Counted from the stretch's first letter, positions 45,762 through 56,149 are shown. The stretch: DNA of 64,000 nt from Acidobacteriota bacterium (GCA_022340665.1 JAJDNM010000132.1:57681-121680), one strand, 5' to 3'. The notes: a model not told the origin generated them from the letters alone. Numbers and translations are program-made.

Positions 45762-48341
45762 ATGACCGAGGAGATTGCCGCTTTAGGCTCACGGGTGCCC
45801 GATGGTGGCGTCGACGACGCCGACGTTATCCTCGACCTCTTTCTCGGCTGGGCGGCAGATGTCGGCTTCGATCTCTACCCCGCCCAGGAGGAGGCGCTGC
45901 TCGAGCTGATGGCGGACCGCCACGTGGTGCTCGACACCCCCACCGGATCGGGCAAATCACTGGTCGCTCTCGGCCTCCACTTCCGCGGCCTCTGCGAAGG
46001 AAAGCGGAGCTTCTATACCTCGCCGATCAAGGCTCTCGCGAGCGAGAAGTTCTTCTCGCTGTGCTCGGACCTCGGCGTCGACAACGTCGGCATGTTGACC
46101 GGCGATGCGAGCATCAACCCCGACGCATCGGTGATCTGCTGCACGGCCGAGGTGCTGGCCAACCTCGCCCTGCGCGAGGGTGGGGACCTCGACGCGCCGT
46201 ACGTGGTGATGGACGAGTTCCATTTCTATGCCGACCGTGATCGCGGCTGGGCGTGGCAGGTGCCGCTCATCTCACTCCCCCACTCCCGATTTCTCCTGAT
46301 GTCTGCGACGCTCGGCGACATGAGCGCGATCATGCAGCATATCGAAGATCGTACTGGCCACACCGCGGTTTTGGTCCAGTCCGACGAACGTCCAGTACCG
46401 CTCGATTTCGACTACCGCGAGACGCCCATACACGAGACCATCGAGGAGTTGACGGAAGCGGACAAGACGCCGATCTACCTCGTCAACTTCACCCAGCGGG
46501 AGTGCGCAGAGACCGCGCAGAAGCTGACCAGCATGAAGCTCACCACCAAGGAGGAAAAGGCCGCCATCAGGGAGGCCGTCGGCGACACCCGCTTCGATAC
46601 ACCCTACGGAAAGGAGTTCAAACGCTTTCTCGGCTTCGGCATCGGCGTCCACCACGCCGGTCTCCTACCCAAGTACCGATTACAGGTCGAGCAGCTCGCC
46701 CAACGGGGTCAGCTCAAGGTGATCTCCGGCACCGATACGCTCGGAGTCGGCATCAACATCCCACTGCGCACCGTGCTCTTCACCAAGCTTGCCAAGTTCG
46801 ACGGCCGCCGGGTATCGCGCCTCAAAGTACGCGAGTTCAAACAGATCTCGGGTCGCGCTGGTCGCAAGGGATTCGACGACCAAGGCCACGTCGTCTGTCA
46901 GGCTCCGGAGGAGACGATTCAGCGGGTGAAGGAACAGCGAAAGGCGGCGGGAAAACCCAAGAAGCGCCCCAAGAAATCCCCGGCGAGGGGACGATCTCCC
47001 GAGATCTCGTGGTCGGAGGACACTTTCAAGAATCTCGTCGCCAACCCGCCGGAGAAGCTGCGCTCACGATTCCGGATCACCTCCGGAATGCTGGTTGACC
47101 TCCTGCAGCGCGACGCGGCCATCAACGATCCGGAAGCGGGGAACTTCGCCTCGGTTCGTCGCCTCATCGCGGACTGCCACGATGACGATGCGGGCAAGAT
47201 GCGCCATCTCCAGCGAGCGGCCCAGCTCTGCCGCTCGCTCTACCGTGCCGGCATCATCCGCATGGAGAAGGACTCCGCCTCGAACTACCTCTGGGTCGTG
47301 GTTGACGAGGACCTGCAGGTCGATTTTTCACTCTTCCACAACCTCTCACTTTTCTTGATCGAGGCCGTTGACGGCCTCGATCAAGAAAATCCGGAACACG
47401 CGCTCGATGTCTTGAGCCTGGTGGAGTCAGTGATCGAGGATCCAACCATCATCCTCCGCCGCCAGGTGGACCGACTCAAGACCGAGCTCATCAACCGCCT
47501 CAAGGCGGAGGGGGTGTCGTATGAGGAGCGGATGAACCGTCTCGACGAGGTTACCCACCCGCAGCCGATTGCCGACTACATCCATGCCGCATTCGAGCAC
47601 TTCCGCGGCGACCACCCCTGGGTGGGGGGTGACGCGGTGCAGCCGAAATCGGTGGCACGGGAAATGGTCGAGGGATACCTCGGTTTCACGGAGTACGTTC
47701 GGCACTATGGCCTGCAGCGTTTCGAGGGCGTGTTGTTGCGCTACCTCTCACAGGTCTACAAGACCCTCGATCAAAACGTGCCCGACCAGGCCAAGACCGA
47801 GGCGGTGCACGAAGTCATCGCCTTCCTGCGGGCAATGCTCGAGCGGATCGACACCTCACTCATCGAGGAATGGGAATCGATGCGGCACCCAGAGCTGCTG
47901 CTCGAAGGCGTTCCGGACTCCAAGACCGCCCACCGGATGCTCGCTGCCCGTGAGCTGAGGGGCGACCCGGCCCGGCTCGCCTCGAGGCTGCGCGCCGAGA
48001 TACACCAACTGGTGGCTTCCCTCGCCCGCCGCGACTGGGAGGAGGCCGCGGCCTGCGTCCAGCGCAGTCGGGACGATCCGTCGGTCCTGCAGGAACCCGA
48101 AGATTTTTCGTGCGCCCTCGAACCGTTTTTCGAGGAACACGGAGAAATCGTCTTCGACCACAACGCACGGCTCGCCGAGCACACCCAGATCACTTCGATC
48201 GGCACCAACCAATGGCGGATCACCCAGATCCTGCTCGACCCTTCGGACGAGAATCTGTGGTGCATCGAAGCCCAGGTCGATCTCTCGGACGACGCGAACG
48301 TCGAAGGGCCGCTCATCACGGTCACGCGAATCGGAACGTAG
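45762..48341 (+). CDS. DEAD/DEAH-box helicase with DUF3516 domain (Ski2-like)
   Basis: An 859-aa superfamily 2 helicase. Motif I DTPTGSGKS is near residue 62, and motif II DEFH, motif III SAT and motif VI QISGRAGR are present. The C-terminal half is the DUF3516 domain seen mainly in actinobacterial homologues. A Lys/Pro/Arg-rich linker lies near 385-410 between them. It is probably an RNA or DNA helicase; the biological role is unknown. A perfect 18-bp-arm palindrome lies in its coding sequence at 47350-47389. Confidence 0.9.
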   Translation: MTEEIAALGSRVPDGGVDDADVILDLFLGWAADVGFDLYPAQEEALLELMADRHVVLDTPTGSGKSLVALGLHFRGLCEGKRSFYTSPIKALASEKFFSLCSDLGVDNVGMLTGDASINPDASVICCTAEVLANLALREGGDLDAPYVVMDEFHFYADRDRGWAWQVPLISLPHSRFLLMSATLGDMSAIMQHIEDRTGHTAVLVQSDERPVPLDFDYRETPIHETIEELTEADKTPIYLVNFTQRECAETAQKLTSMKLTTKEEKAAIREAVGDTRFDTPYGKEFKRFLGFGIGVHHAGLLPKYRLQVEQLAQRGQLKVISGTDTLGVGINIPLRTVLFTKLAKFDGRRVSRLKVREFKQISGRAGRKGFDDQGHVVCQAPEETIQRVKEQRKAAGKPKKRPKKSPARGRSPEISWSEDTFKNLVANPPEKLRSRFRITSGMLVDLLQRDAAINDPEAGNFASVRRLIADCHDDDAGKMRHLQRAAQLCRSLYRAGIIRMEKDSASNYLWVVVDEDLQVDFSLFHNLSLFLIEAVDGLDQENPEHALDVLSLVESVIEDPTIILRRQVDRLKTELINRLKAEGVSYEERMNRLDEVTHPQPIADYIHAAFEHFRGDHPWVGGDAVQPKSVAREMVEGYLGFTEYVRHYGLQRFEGVLLRYLSQVYKTLDQNVPDQAKTEAVHEVIAFLRAMLERIDTSLIEEWESMRHPELLLEGVPDSKTAHRMLAARELRGDPARLASRLRAEIHQLVASLARRDWEEAAACVQRSRDDPSVLQEPEDFSCALEPFFEEHGEIVFDHNARLAEHTQITSIGTNQWRITQILLDPSDENLWCIEAQVDLSDDANVEGPLITVTRIGT
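47350..47389. repeat. Perfect 18-bp-arm palindrome within the helicase gene
   Basis: Left arm 47350-47367 (TTTTCTTGATCGAGGCCG) and right arm 47372-47389 (CGGCCTCGATCAAGAAAA) are exact complements around TTGA. It encodes FLIEAVDGLDQEN in frame. No T-run follows on either strand, so it is not a canonical terminator. Confidence 0.9.
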
Positions 48342-48342
48342 A

Positions 48343-48377
48343 CGAATTTTGAATTTCGAATTCCGACTCCCGCCAAG
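48343..48377. repeat. Partial arm of a tandem-arm element
   Basis: GAATTTTGAATTTCGAATTCC, then GACTCCCGCC, without a matching right arm. It directly follows the helicase stop. It is too degenerate to be sure it is a family member. Confidence 0.4.
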
Positions 48378-48454
48378 GCAGATATTCCCTCACGTAACTC
48401 GTGACGCGCAGTCAGATGAGCGCGGGTGCTACGCTGGAATGTGGAAGGGCGCCG

Positions 48455-48931
48455 GTGAGAATACTGACAAGGATCGTCTTGTGTGCGGTGTGCGTGATGC
48501 TGTTCGCGTCGGGAACTCCCAACCCGACGGGGACTGTCATCGACCAATCCCTGTGCATTTCTTTTTCCGAGGCAGAAGCAGTCGGGATCGATATCACCGA
48601 GCTCCGCGAGGAGTACCCGGCGGCGGTTTCGGCGTTCCCGAACCGCAGGGACGACGTGGCCGCGGCCTGGAGCCAGCTGCAATTCACGCTGCGCGACCAG
48701 CTCTCACAGTACGAGAAGGCAGACTTCGCCGGCTGTTCGATGTTTACCGTCGTTCTCTTCAAGGGTGATGGCACCATCGCCCGGTTCTTCTACCAAGGAC
48801 TTGACGAGGAACACGGATCGGCCCTCTGCGACGTGGTCGAAAGACTGGCGCGGACCTACCGCTTCCCGCTGCAGTCCGAGGATTGTTTCAGCCAGTGCGG
48901 AACAACCCACTTCAAGGAGAATTCGGAATGA
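48455..48931 (+). CDS. Exported protein of unknown function
   Basis: A 158-aa protein from the GTG at 48455, with GGAAGG just upstream and a signal-peptide-like N-terminus (VRILTRIVLCAVCVMLFASG). An in-frame start at 48401 adds 18 residues. The mature part is acidic and has cysteines (DQSLCISF, DFAGCSMF, CGTTHF). I do not recognise the family. The stop codon (TGA) lies inside the first unit of element I. Confidence 0.65.
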   Translation: MRILTRIVLCAVCVMLFASGTPNPTGTVIDQSLCISFSEAEAVGIDITELREEYPAAVSAFPNRRDDVAAAWSQLQFTLRDQLSQYEKADFAGCSMFTVVLFKGDGTIARFFYQGLDEEHGSALCDVVERLARTYRFPLQSEDCFSQCGTTHFKENSE

Positions 48932-49018
48932 GGAATTAGGAATGAGGAATGCCGCCCACCCACCCAAGTTCTTGGGGAAAGGCGGGATGGATTTTCTCAT
49001 TCCTCATTTCTCATTCGG
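48920..49018. repeat. Tandem-arm palindromic element I (GGAATGA/GGAATTA unit)
   Basis: CGGAATGAGGAATTAGGAAT and GAGGAATGCCGCCCACCCACCC are followed by a loop, GGGGAAAGGCGGGATGG and TCTCATTCCTCATTTCTCATTC in complementary sense. It occupies the convergent gap between the exported protein and the asparaginase-like gene. The former's TGA is within the first GGAATGA unit. Confidence 0.8.
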
Positions 49019-49025
49019 GACGGCG

Positions 49026-49529
49026 TCAGTCGTTCCGGACGAAACTGAGCGCTTCGCGGTCTTTAACCACTCCGGGGAACCTGAGCACCCGGTTATGCAT
49101 CACCACATAAATCCCCGGATCGACCAGCCGCGAGGCCATCAGCGCCTCGATAACATTTTGCAGGGCGTCGGTATCGCGAAACTCGTACGGCCGCATTGCG
49201 CCCGTGAGGACCACCGGAATCGTAACTCCGGCGCATCGCTCGACGAGCAGTTCGCCGGTCTCGGAGAGGGTGTCGGTACCGTGCAAAATGACGATGGCAT
49301 CCGCCGTAGGCGCCGCGTTGCACACGGCCTGCGCGATGACTTGCCGGTCCTCGTCCGTCATGTCCAGGGAGTCCTTGTGCATGACCTCGACGTGCCGAAT
49401 TTCGAGGTCCGGGAGACGCAGCGAATCGAGGATGACATCGATGACCGTGTACTCGTTGCGCAAGCTGCCCTGAAACTCGTCGTAGGTCTTGTCGATGGTC
49501 CCGCCAGTAGTCAGAATCGTCAGGCGCAT
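49026..49529 (-). CDS. Short asparaginase-like protein
   Basis: A 167-aa protein matching only the N-terminal catalytic domain of type I/II asparaginases: ILTTGGTIDKTYDE with the first catalytic Thr, and ILHGTDTLSETG with the second Thr-Asp pair. VVLTGAMRPYEF follows. Full-length asparaginases (about 320-350 aa) have a second domain that is absent here. The frame ends cleanly, so this looks like a real short version, known in databases as an asparaginase-domain protein. Amidohydrolase activity is possible but not certain. It is downstream of kdsD. Confidence 0.85.
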   Translation of the reverse strand: MRLTILTTGGTIDKTYDEFQGSLRNEYTVIDVILDSLRLPDLEIRHVEVMHKDSLDMTDEDRQVIAQAVCNAAPTADAIVILHGTDTLSETGELLVERCAGVTIPVVLTGAMRPYEFRDTDALQNVIEALMASRLVDPGIYVVMHNRVLRFPGVVKDREALSFVRND

Positions 49530-49544
49530 TCTTCAGTGTTCCTT

Positions 49545-49656
49545 CGTGAATTAGGAATTAGGAGTTAGGAATTAGGAAGGCCACCCGCCTACCCTGAGCG
49601 TCCAGATACTCTGGAGGGCAGGGGTGGGAATTCCAAATTCCCAATTCCTAATTCTT
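49545..49656. repeat. Tandem-arm palindromic element J (GGAATTA unit)
   Basis: GAATTAGGAATTAGGAGTTA, with further GGAATTA units, ends in GGCCACCCGCCTACCC. A CCAGATACTCTGG mini-stem sits at the apex, followed by GGGCAGGGGTGGG and TTCCAAATTCCCAATTCC, TAATTC in the complementary sense. It lies between the kdsD stop and the asparaginase-like start. Confidence 0.85.
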
Positions 49657-49658
49657 CA

Positions 49659-50615
49659 TTAAAACAGTCCGACTCCCCACAGATCGTGAATATGAAGGAC
49701 GCCCTCTATCCGGGCATTTTCATCGCAGACCATCAGCGACGTGATGCGCTTCTCCTCCAGTAGCTTCAAGGCCGCGGTTGCGAGCTCGTCAGAGCGGATG
49801 CAGACGCCGCCCCTGTGCATGACCTCCCCGGCCGTTCGCGCCAGCGGATCGGCGTCCCGTTCCATCAACCGCCTGAGATCACCGTCGGTGACGACGCCCA
49901 GCAGGTGGCCATCGCCGTCCTGGACGGTGGCCATACCGAGCCCCTTGCGGCTCATCTCGTAAATCACGTCCTTCATGGCGGCATCCTGTGCGACTCGGGG
50001 GACGTCATCCCCCGTGTGCATCAGCTCTCCCACCGTGATAAAGCGTTTGCCCAGTTTGCCGCCCGGGTGAAGGCGCGCGAAGTCGTCTTCCTCGAACCCC
50101 TTCTTCACCGACACGGCCATCGCGAGTGCGTCGCCCAGGGCGAGGCTGGCCGTTGTCGAGGCCGTCGGCGCAAGGTTCATCGGACAGGCTTCCCGGCGCA
50201 CGCCAACGTCGAGATGGAGATCTGCCGCATTGGCCAGCGGAGAATCAGGATTCGACGAGATCGCGATCAGGCGAACACCGATGCGGCGCAGCACGGCCAG
50301 GAGTTCGAGAATCTCCTCGGTGGCACCGGAGTTGGAGATAGCTACCACGAGATCGCCTTCAGCTACCATCCCGAGATCGCCGTGGATCGCCTCAGCAGGG
50401 TGCATAAACAGGGCCGGCGTTCCTGTGGAGCTCATGGTGGCGGCGATTTTGCGCGCGATGATCCCCGATTTTCCCAACCCCGTAAACACAACGCGGCCGG
50501 TAATACCGGCCAGGAGATCGACCACCTCGTCGAACGCCTCGGGCAGGTTTTCCTTCAGATTGCGGATCGCGTTGGCCTCGGCCTCGAGAACCTCGCGTGC
50601 CACTTCACGGCTCAT
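49659..50615 (-). CDS. kdsD: D-arabinose-5-phosphate isomerase
   Basis: A 318-aa protein with an N-terminal SIS domain (VVFTGLGKSGIIARKIAATMSSTG, AISNSGATEEI) and two C-terminal CBS domains (MHTGDDVPRVAQDAAMKDVI and MHRGGVCIRSDELATAA). It makes D-arabinose 5-phosphate from ribulose 5-phosphate, the first step to KDO. Its ATG overlaps the kdsA stop (ATGA), so the two are coupled. Confidence 0.95.
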   Translation of the reverse strand: MSREVAREVLEAEANAIRNLKENLPEAFDEVVDLLAGITGRVVFTGLGKSGIIARKIAATMSSTGTPALFMHPAEAIHGDLGMVAEGDLVVAISNSGATEEILELLAVLRRIGVRLIAISSNPDSPLANAADLHLDVGVRREACPMNLAPTASTTASLALGDALAMAVSVKKGFEEDDFARLHPGGKLGKRFITVGELMHTGDDVPRVAQDAAMKDVIYEMSRKGLGMATVQDGDGHLLGVVTDGDLRRLMERDADPLARTAGEVMHRGGVCIRSDELATAALKLLEEKRITSLMVCDENARIEGVLHIHDLWGVGLF

Positions 50616-51445
50616 CCTGCCACCTCCCGAACGGCGGTGGAAACCGCTTCGAGCTGGCCGACTAAACGGTCGAACTCGTCGAAGGAGAGCTGCGTGGTGG
50701 CGTCGGAGAGCGCCTCCGGTGGATTCGGGTGGACCTCGATGAAGAAACCGTCCACTCCGGCACCGGCGGCTGCCCGCGAGAGGTAGGGATGGAACTCGCG
50801 TGCGCCGGCTGTCGCGTGGCCGAGCCCTCCCGGAAGCTGCAGTGAGTGCGTCGCATCGAAGATCACGGGTGCGAATTGGCGCATTACCGGCAGACCGCGC
50901 ATGTCGACGACGAGGTTGTGATAGCCGAAGGTCGATCCCCGTTCGGTCAGCATAACCCGTTGGTTGCCGGTTGCGGTGATCTTGTCGACTACGTTGGACA
51001 TGTCCTCCGGAGCCAGGAACTGTCCCTTCTTGACATTGATCGGCAAACCGGTCTCGCCGCAGGCGTGCAGCAGGTCGGTCTGGCGGCAGAGAAAGGCCGG
51101 CACCTGAAGGACGTCGACCACCTCCGCCGCGACGGCCGCCTGGTCTGGATGGTGGACATCGGTGATCACCGGCAGGCCGGTCGCCCGTTTGACTGCCTGG
51201 AGGGCCTCGAGGCCGGCTTTTTCGCCAATGCCGCGAAAGCTCGACTCCGCGGAGCGGTTGGCCTTGTCGAAGGAGGACTTGAACACCAGCGGCACGCCGT
51301 GGCGCTCGGCAATCTCGCGAATCCTGCTCGCGACCTCAATGACGAAATCCAGCGATTCGATGACGCACGGTCCGGCGATGTAGATGGGCCTCGCACCACC
51401 GCCGATCGTGATGCCGTCTATCAGGTCGAAGCTCTCGATCGTCAT
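50612..51445 (-). CDS. kdsA: 3-deoxy-8-phosphooctulonate synthase
   Basis: A 277-aa TIM-barrel aldolase: IYIAGPCVIESLDFVIEVA at the N-terminus, KSSFDKANRSAESSFRGIG, VITDVHHPDQAAVAAEVVD and LTERGSTFGYHNLVVDM. It condenses phosphoenolpyruvate with arabinose 5-phosphate. It is next to kdsD, pyrG and kdsB, the usual KDO cluster. A half-copy of an AACGTTT element sits between pyrG and this gene. Confidence 0.95.
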   Translation of the reverse strand: MTIESFDLIDGITIGGGARPIYIAGPCVIESLDFVIEVASRIREIAERHGVPLVFKSSFDKANRSAESSFRGIGEKAGLEALQAVKRATGLPVITDVHHPDQAAVAAEVVDVLQVPAFLCRQTDLLHACGETGLPINVKKGQFLAPEDMSNVVDKITATGNQRVMLTERGSTFGYHNLVVDMRGLPVMRQFAPVIFDATHSLQLPGGLGHATAGAREFHPYLSRAAAGAGVDGFFIEVHPNPPEALSDATTQLSFDEFDRLVGQLEAVSTAVREVAG

Positions 51446-51457
51446 GGGGGAAGTTTA

Positions 51458-51508
51458 GCACCCGCCTTCAAACGTTTGAACGTTAAACGTTGAACGTTCT
51501 AACGTTAG
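51458..51508. repeat. Half copy of the AACGTTT-unit element
   Basis: CAAACGTTTGAACGTTAAAC and GTTGAACGTTCTAACGTTA are reiterated, joined to GCACCCGCC. No complementary second arm is present. It fills the 67-bp pyrG-kdsA gap and shares its unit with element B at 2355-2470. Confidence 0.6.
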
Positions 51509-51512
51509 GAGA

Positions 51513-53255
<1,743 letters not shown>

Positions 53256-53999
53256 TCAATCTTCGTTGATGATCTTTTCGACACGCTCGAGATCCTCCGG
53301 CGTGTCCACCCCGAAGGCCGCTTGCGGCGCGTCGAGAACCAGAATCTCGATTCCGTTTTCCAGGGCCCGCAGCTGCTCGAGCCCTTCAGCCAATTCGAGC
53401 TCTGACGGTGGCAGCGACACGAAATCCGCCAGAGCATCCCGTCGGAAGCCGTAGATTCCGAGGTGGAGGCGCCACATCTGCCACGCCACCTCGCGATGGA
53501 GGGGGTATGGGATCGGCGAACGCGAAAAATAGAGTGCACGGCCCCGGTGATCTCGGACCACCTTGACCGCATTCGGGTCCTCGACCCGCTCCGCTTCAAG
53601 CGGGCGGCACAGGGTCGACATCCGGAATGACTCGTTCGCCAGGAGACCTTCGACCAGAACGTCGATGTTGTCGCCGGCGAGCAGCGGTTCGTCTCCCTGG
53701 ACGTTGACCACGATCTCCCACTCGTCGCGGTGTGCAATGGCTGCCGCCACCCGATCGGTTCCCGAAGGGCACTCCCCGGTCATCACCGCTTCAGCGCCCG
53801 CCGACGCCGCCGCCTCGGCGATCCGCGCATCATCGGTGGCGACGATCACGTGATCGACCATGGTCGCCTCGGACGCACGGCGTACGACGTGCACGATCAT
53901 TGGCTCGCCAGCCAATTCCGCCATCGGCTTCCCCGGAAACCGCGTGGAGGCCCAACGCGCCGGAATGACGGCAACCGTACTCGAACCGCTCTGTCCCAT
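53256..53999 (-). CDS. kdsB: 3-deoxy-manno-octulosonate cytidylyltransferase
   Basis: A 247-aa nucleotidyltransferase beginning VAVIPARWASTRFPGKPMAELAGEPMI, with VIVATDDARIAEAA and VNVQGDEPLLAGDNI. It activates KDO to CMP-KDO for transfer to lipid A. It heads the kdsB-pyrG-kdsA-kdsD set. Its start faces an AT-rich region shared with the divergent TetR gene. No kdsC phosphatase gene is found in the window. Confidence 0.95.
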   Translation of the reverse strand: MGQSGSSTVAVIPARWASTRFPGKPMAELAGEPMIVHVVRRASEATMVDHVIVATDDARIAEAAASAGAEAVMTGECPSGTDRVAAAIAHRDEWEIVVNVQGDEPLLAGDNIDVLVEGLLANESFRMSTLCRPLEAERVEDPNAVKVVRDHRGRALYFSRSPIPYPLHREVAWQMWRLHLGIYGFRRDALADFVSLPPSELELAEGLEQLRALENGIEILVLDAPQAAFGVDTPEDLERVEKIINED

Positions 54000-54057
54000 C
54001 CTGTGTACCGATCCTATTGGGCGACCCGATCGAAGTCAAGAAAGGTGATCCAGATTC

Positions 54058-54115
54058 GTACAATCGTTTGTCATAAATTGTTAAATAACTGATTTAAAAA
54101 CATTTCTCTAGATTT
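54058..54115. promoter_or_regulatory. AT-rich divergent promoter region of kdsB and the TetR gene
   Basis: A markedly AT-rich stretch in a GC-rich region, with a TTAAAT-aactg-ATTTAA palindrome (54081-54097). It holds no ORF. It is likely to carry promoter elements for kdsB (minus) and perhaps the TetR gene (plus), but no clear consensus boxes are assigned. Confidence 0.4.
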
Positions 54116-54206
54116 GCTGGTCTTTATACTCTCTCCACATCGGTTCCATCGATCCAATTGTGCCTTCGAGAGCGCAATAGTGAGGACGACTTGATGATTT
54201 AGCGAA

Positions 54207-54234
54207 AAATTGATACAAACAACTGTATGAATTT
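54207..54234. promoter_or_regulatory. Near-perfect inverted repeat over the TetR start codon (candidate operator)
   Basis: Left arm AAATTGATACA (54207-54217) and right arm TGTATGAATTT (54224-54234) match at 10 of 11 positions around a 6-nt spacer. The ATG of the TetR gene (54227-54229) is inside the right arm. TetR regulators often bind such sites at their own promoters, so autoregulation is likely. Confidence 0.7.
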
Positions 54235-54823
54235 AACGACCCGTGAACGACTGCTTCACTCCGCGACCCGCCTCTTCGCCGACAACGGCTACCGGGGAGC
54301 CTCGGTGCGCGACATCTGCAACCTTGCACGCGCCAATCCCGGCGCGGTGTCCTACCATTTTGGCGGCAAGCGACAACTGTACCGGGCGGTTTTGCGTCGG
54401 GCTGCCGCCACTCTGGCCGAAATGGGGCCACCGACGAACGACGGGAATGATGATCGCGAGACCATCAGCGTGATCGACGCCCTTCGACGGTTCCTCGATC
54501 GCCTGCAAACCGACGACGCCATCGCCCGCCTCCTGTTGCGGGATCTTGCGGATGGCGGAACGGTCGCCGTCGAATCACTGACCCCTCCCCTGCGGACGGC
54601 ATTCGAGCGTCTCGCGGCGTCGCTGGGGCACGGTGACAACCCGCGCGCCAGCGGCGAGGGCAGGCTCCTGTTTCTCAGCCTCGCGGCGCCTCTGTTCCTC
54701 CTGACCGCCGCCTGGCCTGTGGTGGCCCGCGCCCTCGAGCTCGAGCTCGATCAAAAAGAAACGCTTCTGACGGAGCTCGTGCAACGAACCCTCGCATCCC
54801 ACGGCGGGGTCGATTTGCTCTGA
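54227..54823 (+). CDS. TetR-family transcriptional regulator
   Basis: A 198-aa protein. The N-terminal helix-turn-helix (TTRERLLHSATRLFADNGYRGASVRDICNLARANPGAVSYHFGGKRQLY) is of classic TetR type. The C-terminal ligand domain is Leu/Ala rich and specific to no known ligand. No Shine-Dalgarno sequence precedes the ATG, and the start lies in a candidate operator. A TTGATG/TACAAA pair spaced by 17 bp would place the transcript start near the ATG, so the mRNA may be leaderless. The gene is divergent from kdsB and ends in a repeat element. Confidence 0.9.
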   Translation: MNLTTRERLLHSATRLFADNGYRGASVRDICNLARANPGAVSYHFGGKRQLYRAVLRRAAATLAEMGPPTNDGNDDRETISVIDALRRFLDRLQTDDAIARLLLRDLADGGTVAVESLTPPLRTAFERLAASLGHGDNPRASGEGRLLFLSLAAPLFLLTAAWPVVARALELELDQKETLLTELVQRTLASHGGVDLL

Positions 54824-54945
54824 TGCTAAATGCTGGATGCTCGATGCTGGACACTCGATGCTGGATGCTCGATGCTCGATCCACCCACCCCTTTTGGACC
54901 GAATGCACATCGAGTTTGGAGTGTCCGCGTGATGTTTAACGCGAT
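54824..54945. repeat. Tandem-arm palindromic element K (GATGCTG/GATGCTC unit)
   Basis: GCTAAATGCTGGATGCTCGA and further GATGCTGG, GATGCTCGAT units lead to TCCACCCACCCC. A loop and a degenerate right arm (CACATCGAGTTTGG, GTGATG) follow. The TetR TGA overlaps the first TGATGCT unit. It lies between the TetR gene and the convergent saccharopine dehydrogenase-like gene. Element at 56150-56222 shares the unit. Confidence 0.7.
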
Positions 54946-54951
54946 GGCTCG

Positions 54952-56088
54952 CTACAGCATCTGCTCGGTGACCTCGAAACGAACACCGCGGGCGGCCAGG
55001 TAGTCGAAGATGTAGAAGAAACACTCCTCGTTGCGCCCGACCAGTTCGGGCGGCGACAGGCCGGGATCCGGGTACAGCCCCTCAGCCAAGGCGTTGACCA
55101 TGGCCGTACAGGTGTAACCGGTCGTACGAGCCATCGACGTGATGTTCGACTCGGAGTCGTAACGATCGAGCAGGTCGTACCGCCGCACCACGTGCTCGCC
55201 CTCGACCAGGCCCTCCACCTCGACCCGCAACACAGTCAGATCCTTGTCGCCTTCGTCGAGCTGCCACGCGGGAATCAGGAGCTTCGCCGTGAGGTCGACC
55301 GGCCGCACCGGCACCCCCTCGACCTCGAGCGACTCTTCGCTGAAGAATCCGATGTTGGCCAACATGCGCATGCTTTCCGAATGACCCGGATAGCGCAGTG
55401 TCTTTTCGATCATGTCGGGGACCTTCGACGTCTTGAGAAGTGTCCGCAAGCCGTCGGTATTGAAGGCCTCGAGGGTCCCGATCTCCTCAAAATCGAGGTG
55501 CTCGACCTCTGTCAGAGCGGGCATGGTGACAATTTCGCCGTTCACCTTGAACCGGGCCGGGCGCGTGTACTCGGCAATGACGTCGATCGGCGAGAATACC
55601 GCCTTGTACTCGTAGGGCCAGTGCCGTGCCACCGGCAACCCGCCGACGTAACACCGGAATGCGTCGACCCTTTCCCAGGAAGCCTCGATTCTTCCGAGAA
55701 TCAGGCTCGAGCTGCCGGGCGCCACTCCGCAGTCCATCACCGCGGTCACACCGCGGTCCGTGGCGAGCTGGTTGAGCGACCAAGGTTCCTCTTCGAAGAA
55801 CGAGATGTCGACCACGTCGACGCCGGTCTCGATCACCCGGCCGAGAGTCGCAAACCCCATCGGCCCCGGCACCGCACCAACGGCAATATCCTGGCCGGTG
55901 ACCAGACGAGCGATCTCGCCCGGCGCTGCGAGGTCGGCACGCTCGATCGTCACTCCGGGGATCGTGGAAAGAGATTCGAGCGCATTCTGCGACAGGTCTG
56001 CCGCCGTGACCTCGAAGCGGCCGCTGTCGGCCAGGTCTTTGACGATCGCCTCCCCAACCCTGCCGGCTCCAAGTACGATGACCTTCAT
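54952..56088 (-). CDS. Saccharopine dehydrogenase-like NAD(P) enzyme
   Basis: A 378-aa protein. MKVIVLGAGRVGEAIVKDLA is the dinucleotide-binding loop, followed by ADLSQNALESLSTIPGVTIERADL. The DCGVAPGSSSLILGRI segment and MRMLANIGFFSEE/VARTTGYTCTAM-like ending are typical of the saccharopine dehydrogenase (Lys9/LYS1-type reductase) family. It probably splits saccharopine to glutamate and aminoadipate semialdehyde, the step after the enzyme at 35300-36619. Reverse direction in biosynthesis is also possible. The gene is flanked on both ends by GATGCTG elements. Confidence 0.85.
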   Translation of the reverse strand: MKVIVLGAGRVGEAIVKDLADSGRFEVTAADLSQNALESLSTIPGVTIERADLAAPGEIARLVTGQDIAVGAVPGPMGFATLGRVIETGVDVVDISFFEEEPWSLNQLATDRGVTAVMDCGVAPGSSSLILGRIEASWERVDAFRCYVGGLPVARHWPYEYKAVFSPIDVIAEYTRPARFKVNGEIVTMPALTEVEHLDFEEIGTLEAFNTDGLRTLLKTSKVPDMIEKTLRYPGHSESMRMLANIGFFSEESLEVEGVPVRPVDLTAKLLIPAWQLDEGDKDLTVLRVEVEGLVEGEHVVRRYDLLDRYDSESNITSMARTTGYTCTAMVNALAEGLYPDPGLSPPELVGRNEECFFYIFDYLAARGVRFEVTEQML

Positions 56089-56149
56089 TCCAACCTCCGG
56101 TGGGAAAGGTTATACCACCCGGCTTCGCCCTTGGGGCTCAGCAGGAATA

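Noticed and set aside
47350..47389. Reading the helicase palindrome as an intrinsic terminator
   Set aside because: Neither strand has a T-run after the stem, and it sits in the middle of a conserved reading frame.
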